Shown piece after piece: positions 15,156 to 23,102 of a DNA stretch of 52,578 bases. Location of the stretch: the NCBI RefSeq assembly GCF_000336675.1, contig NZ_AOMB01000017.1, positions 1-52,578 on the forward strand, read 5' to 3'. Below the pieces are notes generated by a model. It had not been told where the DNA came from, ran no database searches, and saw nothing but the letters and a program-made list of their open reading frames with translations. A program made the position numbers and the translations under genes. Within the stretch, counting starts at the first letter, position 1, and the number at the start of each line of letters is the position of its first letter. Source of the stretch: Halococcus hamelinensis 100A6. GTDB taxonomy: Archaea; Halobacteriota; Halobacteria; Halobacteriales; Halococcaceae.

Positions 15156-16622
15156 ATGCGTCGCGCGCTCGCGGTGGTGCTGGTTTGCTGTCTGCTCTCC
15201 GGAACGGCGTTCGCGGTCGCCGACGGAGCCGTGTCACCGAGCGTGGCGGGAGTGACACCGTCGCCGAACACCACCGGATCGCTCACCGTGGACCCCGACG
15301 CGCTCGAAACCGCGTCCTACCGGCGGGCGACCCTCGACGTCTCGGCCACGCTCACCCTCGCCACACGCAGCCTCGACGGCCAGTTCGAACAGCGTGTGCT
15401 CGACGAGCGTGCCAACGAACTCGACGCCGCGAGCGCCCGCCGCGCACAGCTCAACCGCAGCGTCGCCCGAGTCGAAACCGGCATCGCCCGGCTCCGCGCC
15501 CGCCAGACTGCGGCGGTCCGCGGCTACAACAACGGTACGCTCACCGACCGTGAGTTCGTCGTCGAGCTCGCGTACATCGACACCGCGGCGGGGCGGCTCG
15601 AAACCGCGGCGGGTCGGGTAGCCGACCGGGCGGACTCGCTCGCCGGAGCCCAGATCGACGGCCAGCCCGTCGACAACTGGGCGCAGAACCGGCAGGTCCA
15701 GCTCGGGGCGCTCGAAGGACCCGTCCGCGAACGGATCGCGGGCGCGCTCCGCGGCGAGAACACGGTTCGGATCGAGAACCAGCCGGTGCGGATCGACGGC
15801 GTCAACGCGACCCCCACCACGCGACTCGAACCCCTTCGAGTCTACGTCGAGACCACCGACGCCGGGGTCGTGCTGGCGACGGTCGACGACGGCACCTACC
15901 TCCGGGAGGCCTCCCTCCCCGGCGAGCGAAACAACACCACGGCCGGCGAACTCACCGGGATCCAGGACGCGCTCGACCGGGTCCAGACGAGCTACCCGTG
16001 GGCGTGGAACCACTCCTCCTCGACGACCTCCGCCGGGGATCGTCGCGCGGGGATCTACGCGTTCACGCTCTATCACGACCAGGGCGTGCTGACGACCTCC
16101 CTCAATCGAACCTCCGGGCGGGTGTTCGCCGAGGACCAGCGGATCGACCTCTCGAGCGTCCCGACCGCGACCCCGGTGCAGAACCGAACCGACGACCTCC
16201 GCTTGCAGGTGAACCGGACCTCCCCGACCGGCCCGCTCGAACTCTCGCTCTCGACCGCCGACGGCGAGCCCGCCGACGGCCGGATAGCGATCAACAACCA
16301 GTCGGTCGGAGCCACCGGCGACGACGGCCAACTCTGGACGGTCGCACCCCACGAGAACCTCTCGGTGACCGCGAGAACGGGCGAGGGAGTCATCACGGTG
16401 AACACCGACGCGACCGTTGGAAACGACACCGCCGTCGGAAGCGACAGCACCATCGGGACCGACGCGACCGCCGGAACCGGCACGGCCGCCGGGACGAACG
16501 CGACCGTTGGAATCGACACGGCTATCGGGAGTGATACGACGGACGGGAGCAACACACCCGAGCGAACGGCCACGGTCACGACCGCGGTCGCCAGCACCGC
16601 CGTCCGCCCCGCCGAAGGTTGA
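15156..16622 (+). CDS. Secreted haloarchaeal protein with C-terminal hexapeptide repeats (DUF7096-like)
   Basis: 488 residues. A signal peptide (LAVVLVCCLLSGTAFA) is followed by an Arg/Ala-rich coiled-coil-like helical region (about 45-180), then a beta-rich body with many NxT/S sequons. The C-terminus holds eight consecutive 6-residue units starting with Gly (residues 422-469), of the form G-x-D/N-x-T/A-V/I/A. An alternative in-frame ATG at 15120 adds 12 residues before the signal sequence and is less likely. No transmembrane anchor or sorting signal follows the repeats. It is divergent from the membrane winged-helix gene and 27 bp upstream of the pilin-like gene, so it is probably an envelope protein of that group. 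Function unknown. Confidence 0.78.
   Translation: MRRALAVVLVCCLLSGTAFAVADGAVSPSVAGVTPSPNTTGSLTVDPDALETASYRRATLDVSATLTLATRSLDGQFEQRVLDERANELDAASARRAQLNRSVARVETGIARLRARQTAAVRGYNNGTLTDREFVVELAYIDTAAGRLETAAGRVADRADSLAGAQIDGQPVDNWAQNRQVQLGALEGPVRERIAGALRGENTVRIENQPVRIDGVNATPTTRLEPLRVYVETTDAGVVLATVDDGTYLREASLPGERNNTTAGELTGIQDALDRVQTSYPWAWNHSSSTTSAGDRRAGIYAFTLYHDQGVLTTSLNRTSGRVFAEDQRIDLSSVPTATPVQNRTDDLRLQVNRTSPTGPLELSLSTADGEPADGRIAINNQSVGATGDDGQLWTVAPHENLSVTARTGEGVITVNTDATVGNDTAVGSDSTIGTDATAGTGTAAGTNATVGIDTAIGSDTTDGSNTPERTATVTTAVASTAVRPAEG
16419..16562 (+). repeat. Eight in-frame 18-bp repeats encoding hexapeptides
   Basis: Codons for Gly recur every 18 bases, giving GNDTAV, GSDSTI, GTDATA, GTGTAA, GTNATV, GIDTAI, GSDTTD, GSNTPE. 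The unit resembles the [LIV]-G-x4 hexad of left-handed beta-helix proteins. The DNA is only loosely repeated, so the periodicity is at the protein level. Confidence 0.8.
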
Positions 16623-16649
16623 AGTAGGGACACGGGGCCATTCCGTCGC

Positions 16650-17102
16650 GTGTCCCGGCGTGGCGTCGCCCCGGTCGTCGGTGTCGCGGTACTGGTGGTC
16701 GTCACCCTCGTGCTCGCGGCGGTCATCGGCGCCTTCGTCATCGGTCTCGGGGGCGCGGACCACACGCCGACGGCCGCCATCACCGCCGACCGGAACGGCA
16801 ACGAGGTCGTCCTCACCCACGCGGGCGGCGACAGCCTCGACGTGAACGACCTCACCGTTCGAGTCTTCGTCGACGGGCGAGCGCTCGACCACCAGCCGAG
16901 GGTTCCGGCGGTGGGGATGACGGGCTTCAGGGGCGCACCGGGCGGCCCGTTCAACAGCAGGAGCGACGACACCTGGAGCACCGGCGAGGTCGCCTCGGTG
17001 ACGATCGCGACGACCACGAACGCGCCACAGCCCGCCGCCGGGTCGACGGTGACCGTCCGGATCTACGCCGACGGCGAGGTCGTCGCGACGGCACGGACCT
17101 GA
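16650..17102 (+). CDS. Type IV pilin-like / archaellin N-terminal domain protein
   Basis: 150 residues, GTG start. The N-terminus RRGVAPVVGVAVLVVVTLVLAA is the class III pilin signal seen in haloarchaeal adhesion pilins: a basic patch, a prepilin peptidase site after Gly or Ala, and a hydrophobic polymerisation helix. The remainder is a small beta-rich globular domain with GGADHTPTAAI at its start, as in Pilin_N (DUF1628) proteins. It probably becomes a pilus or surface subunit after processing by PibD (not in this window). It follows the secreted hexapeptide-repeat protein by 27 bp and may share its transcript. Confidence 0.85.
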   Translation: MSRRGVAPVVGVAVLVVVTLVLAAVIGAFVIGLGGADHTPTAAITADRNGNEVVLTHAGGDSLDVNDLTVRVFVDGRALDHQPRVPAVGMTGFRGAPGGPFNSRSDDTWSTGEVASVTIATTTNAPQPAAGSTVTVRIYADGEVVATART

Positions 17103-17156
17103 CGAGCGCGCTCGACGAATCCGAATCAGCCGCCGTGGCGCGCGCTCGTCGTCGGT

Positions 17157-17331
17157 GACGAGCGAAAGCGAGTCGCCGACGGCAGACGCCGTGCGAGGGA
17201 TGAACGAGTGAGGGCGGAGCCCGAACGAAGTGAATCGGCTGGGGAGGCGTGTGGCGTGTTGCGGGAACGGTCGCGGTGCGGGGTGGTGGCGGTAGCGGGG
17301 CGGTCTCTCGTTTGCGCCAGGCTATCCGCGG
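17157..17331 (+). repeat. Intergenic repeat element, copy B (left arm of an inverted pair)
   Basis: The core TCGGCTGGGGAGGCGTGTGG (from 17235) is continued by GCGTGTTGCGGGA and ends in CTCGTTTGCGCC (17307-17318). The same string recurs on the opposite strand in copy C and, shorter, in copy D. The copies are alike but not identical, so this is an old repeat. Short ORFs spanning it encode Arg/Ser/Gly-rich shadows and are not genes. The rest of the 329-bp gap (17103-17431) has no recognised feature. Confidence 0.75.
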
Positions 17332-17431
17332 TCACATCGAGCGCTCAGCAGATATCGAACTACTCCCGTCGAAATCATCACGTAGCCACCGGCCACCCAA
17401 ACGAGGGTCGAGCAACAGAACCGATGTCGAT

Positions 17432-18052
17432 TCACTCGGGTGCGCGGGCGAGCGTCGTGATGGCGCGCGGGCTCCCCGGCTTCGCTTGCTGGATGTGGTG
17501 TTCGAAGGTCTCGTAGCCCGCGGCGTCGAACATCCGGTCGGCCTCGTCCTCGTCGTAGAACAGCATGATCGAATCGGCCAGCGCGCCGAACACCGAGGTG
17601 TGGGGCGCGTCGGGACCCACGACCAGGACCGGCCCGCCGGGTTTCGCCACACGGCGGAACTCCCGGAGCGTTTCTACAGGATCGGGCCAGTACTCGATCG
17701 AGCCCGAGGACCAGACGGCGTCGAAGGCGTCGTCGTCGAACGGGAGCCGTTCGGCGTCGCCGCGGTAGAACTTCACCTGATCGTTCTTCCCAAACTTCGC
17801 GAAAGCGCGTTCGAGCTGGTGGGGGCTCTGGTCGAGCCCGTGGACGTCGTCGGTGTGTTCGAGGAGCCCCTCGGTGGCGAAGCCGGTGCCACAGCCCACG
17901 TCGAGCACGCGGTCGTCCTGGCTCACGTCGAACCAATCGAGGGCCTCGTCGCGCATCGCCTCGTTCCAGACGAACGGGTTGATCTCGTCGTAGACCCGCG
18001 AGAGGTACTTGTAGAACACCCGCGCCCGAGCCTTGTTTTCGAGGACGCCCAT
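17432..18052 (-). CDS. VTE3-like (MPBQ/MSBQ-type) quinone methyltransferase
   Basis: 206-residue SAM-dependent class I methyltransferase. VLDVGCGTGFATEG is the SAM glycine-rich motif I. The flanking signatures FYKYLSRVYDEINPF, GLDQSPHQLERA and SSGSIEYWPDPVETLREFRRV closely resemble plant VTE3, which methylates 2-methyl-6-phytyl-benzoquinol in tocopherol and plastoquinone synthesis. That protein was noted to have archaeal relatives, so in a haloarchaeon the likely substrate is a menaquinone-type ring. This is inference, not shown. The frame is open to 18280, but the extension runs into repeat copy C. The ATG at 18052 starts at the conserved MGVLENKARARVFY. Confidence 0.85.
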   Translation of the reverse strand: MGVLENKARARVFYKYLSRVYDEINPFVWNEAMRDEALDWFDVSQDDRVLDVGCGTGFATEGLLEHTDDVHGLDQSPHQLERAFAKFGKNDQVKFYRGDAERLPFDDDAFDAVWSSGSIEYWPDPVETLREFRRVAKPGGPVLVVGPDAPHTSVFGALADSIMLFYDEDEADRMFDAAGYETFEHHIQQAKPGSPRAITTLARAPE

Positions 18053-18213
18053 TGGTCGGTGGTGGCGGGGTACGACCATAACGCTGGGGATGTCGGCTCG
18101 TTGGATAGTGCGTGACTGACCCGTTCGCGTCCAAGTTCGATTTTCGTTTCGGACGTGACTGTTGAGGTGTGGATACAGCGGGCGGAATGGGAGATAGCTA
18201 TGGCGAGCATTGA

Positions 18214-18420
18214 CCGCGAGTAGCCCGGCGCAAACGAGGGACCGCCATCGTCCCGCGACCGCTCCCGCAACGCGCCACACGCCTCCCCAGCCGACTGCGC
18301 TCCTCGCTCACTCCGGTGCTCATCCCTCGCACAGTGTTCGCGGTCGGCGTTCGCTATCGCTCACGCACGACCACGAGCGCGCGCCACAGCATTCCGCCCG
18401 CCTCTGCACCGCCCCGAAAC
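18214..18420 (-). repeat. Intergenic repeat element, copy C (right arm of an inverted pair)
   Basis: Contains GGCGCAAACGAG (18227-18238) and CGCCACACGCCTCCCCAGCC (from 18273), the complements of copy B's end and core. Beyond the core it continues through CCTCGCACAGTGT and GAGCGCGCGCC, which match copy D read on the opposite strand, so C and D share about 180 bp. With copy B it forms an inverted repeat spanning the methyltransferase gene. The rest of the 451-bp gap (18053-18503) shows no other feature. Confidence 0.75.
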
Positions 18421-18503
18421 CACCACCGAGCCGGTTCCCCGGAACGATCCCGGCGCGCGGCCGTGCGAAGCAGGTTTTTGACGACGGGCCGTGAGCGAAC
18501 CGT

Positions 18504-19433
18504 ATGCCATCCCGACCACCACGCACGAGCACGTTCTCCATCGTCGCCCGCGACCCCGCGACCGACGCGGTGGGGATCGCCGTCCAGTCGAAGTTCGTGA
18601 GCGTCGGTTCCGTCGTGCCCTTCGCTGCGGCCGACGCGGGCGCGGTCGCCACCCAGAGCTTCGCGAACGTCGCCTACGGACCGGACGGCCTCGACCTGCT
18701 CCGCGAGGGCTACTCGGCCGAGGAAGTAGTGGAAGAACTCACCGAAGCGGACGACGAGGCCACCCAGCGCCAGGTCGGGGTCGTCGGCCAGGACGGCTCC
18801 GTCGCGGGGTTCACCGGCGCGGAGTGCTTCGACTTCGCCGGCGACATCCAGGGCGAGAACTACACCGTGCAGGGCAACATCCTCGAGAACCGCGCGACCA
18901 TCGAGGCGATGGCCGAGACCTACGAGTCGGCCGACGGCGGCCTCCCCGACCGGCTCCTCGCGGCGCTTCAGGCCGGCAACGAGGCGGGTGGCGACGCCCG
19001 CGGCGAGCAGGCCGCGGCGCTCTACGTCGTCAAACCCGAGGGTGGCTACGACGGCGGCAACGACCGCTGGATCGACGTCCGTGTCGACGACCACGAACAC
19101 CCGATCGACGAACTCGAACGCGTCTTCCGCCGCTACGACGTCACACTGCTCGAACGCGAACCGCCCGAGGAATACCACGAACTCGCTGGGGAAACGGCGG
19201 AGGCAGTCACGGAAGCGCTCGACGAGGCCGGGTTCCGCGAGGACGCCTCGACGGCGCTCGGCGAGGGCGACACGGCGCTCTCGGCCTTCCGCGGCGCGAA
19301 CAACTTCGAGAACCACGAGGTCCGGGCGCTGGAGGACGCGCTCGCGCGCGGGTGGGACGACGCCGACGGGGCCGGCGAGGAGCGCCTGGTGAACGCGGTC
19401 TGGCACGGGCTGTCGGGCCGCGAGCGCGCGTAG
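18504..19433 (+). CDS. DUF1028 family protein (putative Ntn-type hydrolase)
   Basis: 309 residues. The N-terminal 210 residues are the DUF1028 domain: STFSIVARDP, GIAVQSKFVSVGSVVPF, GAVATQSFANVAYGP and the QGNIL motif near residue 125 are all typical. The family is thought to have an Ntn-hydrolase-like fold, but no substrate is established. A Glu/Ala-rich C-terminal tail of about 90 residues is probably an alpha-helical extension. The ATG at 18504 starts just before the conserved segment. A 48-residue ORF follows 38 bp downstream on the same strand. Confidence 0.85.
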   Translation: MPSRPPRTSTFSIVARDPATDAVGIAVQSKFVSVGSVVPFAAADAGAVATQSFANVAYGPDGLDLLREGYSAEEVVEELTEADDEATQRQVGVVGQDGSVAGFTGAECFDFAGDIQGENYTVQGNILENRATIEAMAETYESADGGLPDRLLAALQAGNEAGGDARGEQAAALYVVKPEGGYDGGNDRWIDVRVDDHEHPIDELERVFRRYDVTLLEREPPEEYHELAGETAEAVTEALDEAGFREDASTALGEGDTALSAFRGANNFENHEVRALEDALARGWDDADGAGEERLVNAVWHGLSGRERA

Positions 19434-19471
19434 GGACCAGCCTCATTAGGCGCTCGCCCGACGGATGCGGT

Positions 19472-19618
19472 ATGCGCGACGAGGCCGAGATCCGCGAGCA
19501 ATACGAGTTCCTCGCCGAGGAGCTCGACGACGAGGCGATGAACCACGAGGGCGTTCGGCAGATGTTCACCTACTACCGCCGGGCGCTCGGCTGGGTGCTC
19601 GAAGAGGAACACATGTGA
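19472..19618 (+). CDS. Small acidic haloarchaeal protein (48 aa)
   Basis: A 48-residue ORF: helical, acidic, with FLAEELDDEAMNHEGVRQMF and a C-terminal YYRRALGWVLEEE. Codon use and acidity match neighbouring real genes, while the overlapping alternative frames do not. It starts 38 bp after the DUF1028 stop. The function is not recognised; it may be a small accessory protein. Confidence rests on composition and position, not on a known family. Confidence 0.6.
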   Translation: MRDEAEIREQYEFLAEELDDEAMNHEGVRQMFTYYRRALGWVLEEEHM

Positions 19619-19662
19619 CCGACAGTCGATAGGGTTAAGTGTGACTGTCCGTTGCATACGAG

Positions 19663-19692
19663 TGACGCTTCGCTTGGAGGGCCGAAGCGTCA
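19663..19692. ncRNA. Hairpin in a gene-free gap; candidate structured RNA
   Basis: TGACGCTTCG (19663-19672) and CGAAGCGTCA (19683-19692) are perfect 10-bp complements around the 10-nt loop CTTGGAGGGC, which contains a GGAGG Shine-Dalgarno-like core. A GGTTAAGT box lies about 25 bp upstream (near 19633-19640), where a promoter for it would be. A second hairpin, CGCGGG-CTTTTCT-CCCGCG, follows near 19728 and is trailed by TTTT. The 310-bp gap (19619-19928) has no credible ORF. Either a small RNA or a regulatory leader is possible; strand is assumed plus. Confidence 0.4.
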
Positions 19693-19888
19693 GCGGGGAC
19701 CAATTCAGGGCGGCAAACGCTCGTCGCGGGCTTTTCTCCCGCGCGGGCGTTTTCCATCCTTCGAACACGACATCTCAACGAGACGTACGTATCCCCAGCC
19801 CCGATTTCGAGGGGTACAACGCCGTGAGACGAACCATCGTCGGGACGACGCCGAAACCAGTCGAGTATCCGACAGCGACAGCTCCGTT

Positions 19889-19899
19889 ATGTTTATGAT
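19889..19899 (+). promoter_or_regulatory. TATA-like box for the PadR gene
   Basis: ATGTTTATGAT lies 30-40 bp before the ATG at 19929 within an unusually AT-rich patch, fitting a promoter for a leaderless or very short-leader transcript. Confidence 0.5.
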
Positions 19900-19928
19900 A
19901 TTCAAACACATACGTGGGACGGACGACG

Positions 19929-20204
19929 ATGTACGACCTCACGGGATTTCAGCGCGACTTGTTGTACGCGATCGCGGGCCAGGACGAACCACACGGGTTG
20001 GCGATCAAAGAGGAGCTCGAGGACTACTACGAGACCGAGATCCATCACGGTCGGCTGTATCCCAACCTCGATACGCTGGTCGAGAAGGGGTTGGTCGAGA
20101 AGGGCCAGATCGACCGACGGACCAACTACTACAACATCACACGACGGGGCCAGCGGGAGATCGAGGCGCGTCGCGAGTGGGAGACCCAGTACGTCGAGGT
20201 GTGA
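19929..20204 (+). CDS. PadR-family transcriptional regulator
   Basis: 91-residue winged-helix DNA-binding protein, almost only the PadR domain: LTGFQRDLLYAIAG, HGLAIKEELEDYY, HHGRLYPNLDTLVEKGLVEKG, and the wing RRTNYYNITRRGQREI. It lacks the C-terminal dimerisation helix bundle of longer PadR proteins. Probably a repressor of nearby or distant genes. A GTG at 19914 would add five residues, but the ATG at 19929 starts at the conserved MYDLTGFQRDLL and suits the TATA box. A glycosyltransferase follows 70 bp downstream. Confidence 0.9.
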   Translation: MYDLTGFQRDLLYAIAGQDEPHGLAIKEELEDYYETEIHHGRLYPNLDTLVEKGLVEKGQIDRRTNYYNITRRGQREIEARREWETQYVEV

Positions 20205-20274
20205 GGGATCGACCGAGTAGGGGGATCCCGCCGATTCGAATAGGTTTTGAGGCCTCCGGTGACAGGAACGGACG

Positions 20275-21306
20275 ATGATTCCGACGGTGGCCGTCGCATA
20301 CTACCCCGAGGGGGCGGGTCACGCGACCCGGATGCTGGCGGTCGCAGCGGCGCTCGAAGCCCGTGGCGCGCAGGTAACGCTCGCCGGCGGCGGGCCGGGC
20401 GCACGCTTCGTCGAGCACAACGACTACGACCAGTTCGAGCCGGCGAGCGTCGACTTCATCGGTGACTACCAGGGCGGGTCGCTGCTCGACGTCGTCGTTC
20501 ATAGCCTCCCGAACAGCGCCCGCCGGGTCGCCCAGTACGTCGGTTGGCTCCGACGGGAGGCCCCCGACGCGCTGATCACCGACGACATGTTCGCTGCGAT
20601 GGCCTGCGAGTTCGTCGACATCCCGCTCTACATCTGCTCGCACAACGCCTCGTCGTACTACGACGCGGTCATCGAACAGGGGTTCACCTGGCTGTTACAC
20701 CGCCACCAGATCCACGCCGCCGAGGCCTTCCTCTATCCCTCGATCTGGCCGCCCGACCGCGGCGACCCGCCCGGCATAACCCACGTCCCGCCCATCGCGC
20801 TCGACCTCTCGTCGGACGGCCGGGTTCGTTCGCCGACGGGGAAGCCGACGCGCGTGCTCGCCGACGGCTCGGCCGCCGTGCCGGACGACTCCGACACGCC
20901 GGAGTCGTCCGAGGTGCTGGTGGTCCCAAGCGCCTACTCGACGGGGTTCGACGAGCTCGCCGAACGCCTTCGGGACGCGGGTCACGACGTCACCCTCGTC
21001 GGCGGCCCCGACTGGGAGTGCGTCCCGGCGCTCCTCCCCTACCTCCAGGCCGCCGACAAGGTGGTGTGCTCGGGCTACTCGACGGTGATGGAGGCCGCCG
21101 TCGCCGGCACGCCCTGTGTCGTCTACCCGTTCACCGACGAACAGCACGGCGTCTCGCGCGTGATCGAGCGCACGGGATTAGACGGCTTCCAGATCGAACA
21201 CTCGATCCGCCACGTGGTCCGCGCGGTCGGCCAGCCGCTCGACCCCCCCGAGTACGAGAACGGCGCGGGACGAACCGCGGCGGCGGTCCTCGACGGCATC
21301 GAGTAA
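20275..21306 (+). CDS. Glycosyltransferase, GT-B fold (GT28/MurG-like)
   Basis: 343 residues. The N-terminal PEGAGHATRMLAVAAALEARG is the glycine-rich loop of MurG/GT28-like GT-B enzymes. The C-terminal VVCSGYSTVMEAAVAGTPCVVYPFTDEQ is their nucleotide-sugar motif. It probably transfers a sugar from a UDP donor onto a lipid or small-molecule acceptor in the cytosol. No signal peptide or helix is present. The next gene, 36 bp downstream on the same strand, is the beta-RFAP synthase homologue. The two might share a transcript, and the substrate is unknown. Confidence 0.8.
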   Translation: MIPTVAVAYYPEGAGHATRMLAVAAALEARGAQVTLAGGGPGARFVEHNDYDQFEPASVDFIGDYQGGSLLDVVVHSLPNSARRVAQYVGWLRREAPDALITDDMFAAMACEFVDIPLYICSHNASSYYDAVIEQGFTWLLHRHQIHAAEAFLYPSIWPPDRGDPPGITHVPPIALDLSSDGRVRSPTGKPTRVLADGSAAVPDDSDTPESSEVLVVPSAYSTGFDELAERLRDAGHDVTLVGGPDWECVPALLPYLQAADKVVCSGYSTVMEAAVAGTPCVVYPFTDEQHGVSRVIERTGLDGFQIEHSIRHVVRAVGQPLDPPEYENGAGRTAAAVLDGIE

Positions 21307-21342
21307 CGACGACCTTTCCCTCCCTCCCACGGAGTCCCCGAC

Positions 21343-22335
21343 ATGACGCGAGTCAGGGTCGCGGCCGGCGGGCGGGTTCACTTCGGCTTCCAGAACCTCT
21401 CGCTCGCCCACGAGCGGCTCTACGGTGGGCTCGGGGTCGCGCTCGACGAGCCGCGCGTCGTGCTCGTGGCCGAACCCGCCGACGCGGTCCGTTGTGACGA
21501 CACACGAGCGGCGGCGTGTGCCGAGCGCGTCGTCGAACTCCTCGACGTTCCCGGGGTCGAGCTCGCGGTCGAGGAACACATTCCCCACCACGTCGGGCTC
21601 GGCAGCGGCACGCAGTTCGCGCTCGCCGTCCTGACGGCCGTCGCGCACGCCCACGACCGCGAACCACGGGTCAGGGAGCGTGCGCCGTCGTTCGGTCGCG
21701 GCGGCCGGAGCGGGGTCGGCTGTGCGACGTTCGAGGCCGGTGGGTTCGTCGTCGACGCCGGCCACCCCGCCGAGCGCTTCACCACGGAACCGCCGGCGGA
21801 GGGCGAATGGGCGGTCCCCGTGCCGGTCGCGCGTCACGCCCTCCCCGGATCGTGGCGGTTCGTGGTCGTGATACCGGCCATCGAGTCGGGCCGGTGTGGG
21901 GACGAGGAGAACGAGAGCATCGGTCGGGTGGTCGAGCGCGCCGACCCCGCCATCGCCGACGAGGTCGCCCGGGTGGTCGCCCAGCGGTTGCTTCCGGCCG
22001 CGGCCGAAAGTGACTGGGCGGGCTTCGGCGGGGCGGTCGCCGCGGTGAGTCGGCTCAACGGCACGTGGTACGCCGACGAGCAGGGCGGGGTCTACCGGCC
22101 GCCGCTCGGCGACATCGTGGACTCGTTGTCGGCCTCGCCCGCGGTCGCGGGCGCGGGCCAGTCGTCGTGGGGGCCCGCGGTCTACGGCCTCACCGACGAG
22201 GCACGCGCCGACGAGGCACGGGCGGTCGCCCGGGAGGCGCTGTCGTCGGCGGGCGTCGATGGCGACGTGCTGATGTGCGCGCCGCGCAACGAGGGCGCGC
22301 ACGTCGAGCGAGACCGACCGGCGAAACCCACTTGA
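21343..22335 (+). CDS. Beta-ribofuranosylaminobenzene 5'-phosphate synthase homologue
   Basis: 330-residue GHMP-superfamily protein. In methanogens this enzyme joins p-aminobenzoate to PRPP in the first step of methanopterin synthesis. AAGGRVHFGFQNLS at the N-terminus and the motif HHVGLGSGTQFALA (about residues 84-97) match the family, as do GRSGVGCATFEAGGFVVDAGH and the C-terminal GQSSWGPAVYGL. Halobacteria use folate-type rather than methanopterin coenzymes, so the product here is unclear. It lies between a GT-B glycosyltransferase and an HD hydrolase on the same strand. Confidence 0.85.
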   Translation: MTRVRVAAGGRVHFGFQNLSLAHERLYGGLGVALDEPRVVLVAEPADAVRCDDTRAAACAERVVELLDVPGVELAVEEHIPHHVGLGSGTQFALAVLTAVAHAHDREPRVRERAPSFGRGGRSGVGCATFEAGGFVVDAGHPAERFTTEPPAEGEWAVPVPVARHALPGSWRFVVVIPAIESGRCGDEENESIGRVVERADPAIADEVARVVAQRLLPAAAESDWAGFGGAVAAVSRLNGTWYADEQGGVYRPPLGDIVDSLSASPAVAGAGQSSWGPAVYGLTDEARADEARAVAREALSSAGVDGDVLMCAPRNEGAHVERDRPAKPT

Positions 22336-22370
22336 CCCGTAGCCGCCTGGTGCCAGCCGAGGACCGTTTC

Positions 22371-23039
22371 GTGACGAATCTCGACACCTTTTCGGGGGAC
22401 GAATCGGACGAGAAATACGAGGAGCGGGCGCTGTTCCGGGCTATCGCGGACGAGATGGTCGCGTGGTACGACGGGGACTCGTCTGGCCACGACCTCGACC
22501 ACGCGTGGCGGGTGTTCCGACTGGGGACCCGACTGGCCGACTCGGAAGGGGCCGACGTCGAGGTGGTCGGCGCGGCCGCGCTGACCCACGACATCCACCG
22601 GACGGTGAGCACCGACGACGAGTACGTCCACCCCGAGGAGACTCTTCCGGACGTGCGGGCGGTGCTCGACGCGACCGAGTTCCCGACGGGGAAGGTCCCC
22701 GCGGTCTGTCACTGCGTCGCGGTCCACGACGAGTACGAGTATCGAGGTATCGAGCGACCAGCCGAAACCATCGAAGCCGAGATCCTCCGGGACGCCGACA
22801 ACCTCGACGCCATTGGCGCGGTCGGGGTCGCGCGGAACTTCGCCTACGGCGGGGTCCACGGCACGCCGCTCTGGGATCCCGACGGCGGCTACTCGGGGAT
22901 CGAACACTACTACGACAAACTCCAGCATCTCCCGGACGAGATGAACACCGAGGCGGCGCGGGCGCTCGCCGAGGAGCGCCACGCGTTCACCGAGGACTTC
23001 GTCGAGCGCTTCGAGGAGGAGTGGTACGGCGAGCGATAG
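22371..23039 (+). CDS. HD-domain phosphohydrolase
   Basis: 222 residues, HD superfamily. The metal-binding residues appear as HDLDHAWRV (first His), AALTHDIHR (His-Asp), CHCVAVHDEYE, and ILRDADNLDAIGAVG (final Asp). This order matches small HD hydrolases of the YfbR/YedJ kind that act on nucleotides or phosphate esters. The GTG at 22371 starts 35 bp after the beta-RFAP gene, and an earlier TTG cannot be excluded. Same-strand proximity suggests an operon with the two preceding genes, though roles cannot be linked. Confidence 0.85.
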   Translation: MTNLDTFSGDESDEKYEERALFRAIADEMVAWYDGDSSGHDLDHAWRVFRLGTRLADSEGADVEVVGAAALTHDIHRTVSTDDEYVHPEETLPDVRAVLDATEFPTGKVPAVCHCVAVHDEYEYRGIERPAETIEAEILRDADNLDAIGAVGVARNFAYGGVHGTPLWDPDGGYSGIEHYYDKLQHLPDEMNTEAARALAEERHAFTEDFVERFEEEWYGER

Positions 23040-23102
23040 CCGGATAGGCCAGAGGCCCCAAACGTTCATTCTCGCTGCGCCCCAACCCCGCGACGAGCAG
23101 CC

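Noticed and set aside
15234-16892. 552-residue minus-strand ORF opposite the secreted hexapeptide-repeat protein
   Set aside because: Antisense shadow with biased Arg/Gly/Val content and no motif.
17208-17516. Plus-strand ORF across repeat copy B (ERSESAGEACG type)
   Set aside because: The same peptide string appears in copy D, because it is the translated repeat. Such strings are common spurious calls in haloarchaea.
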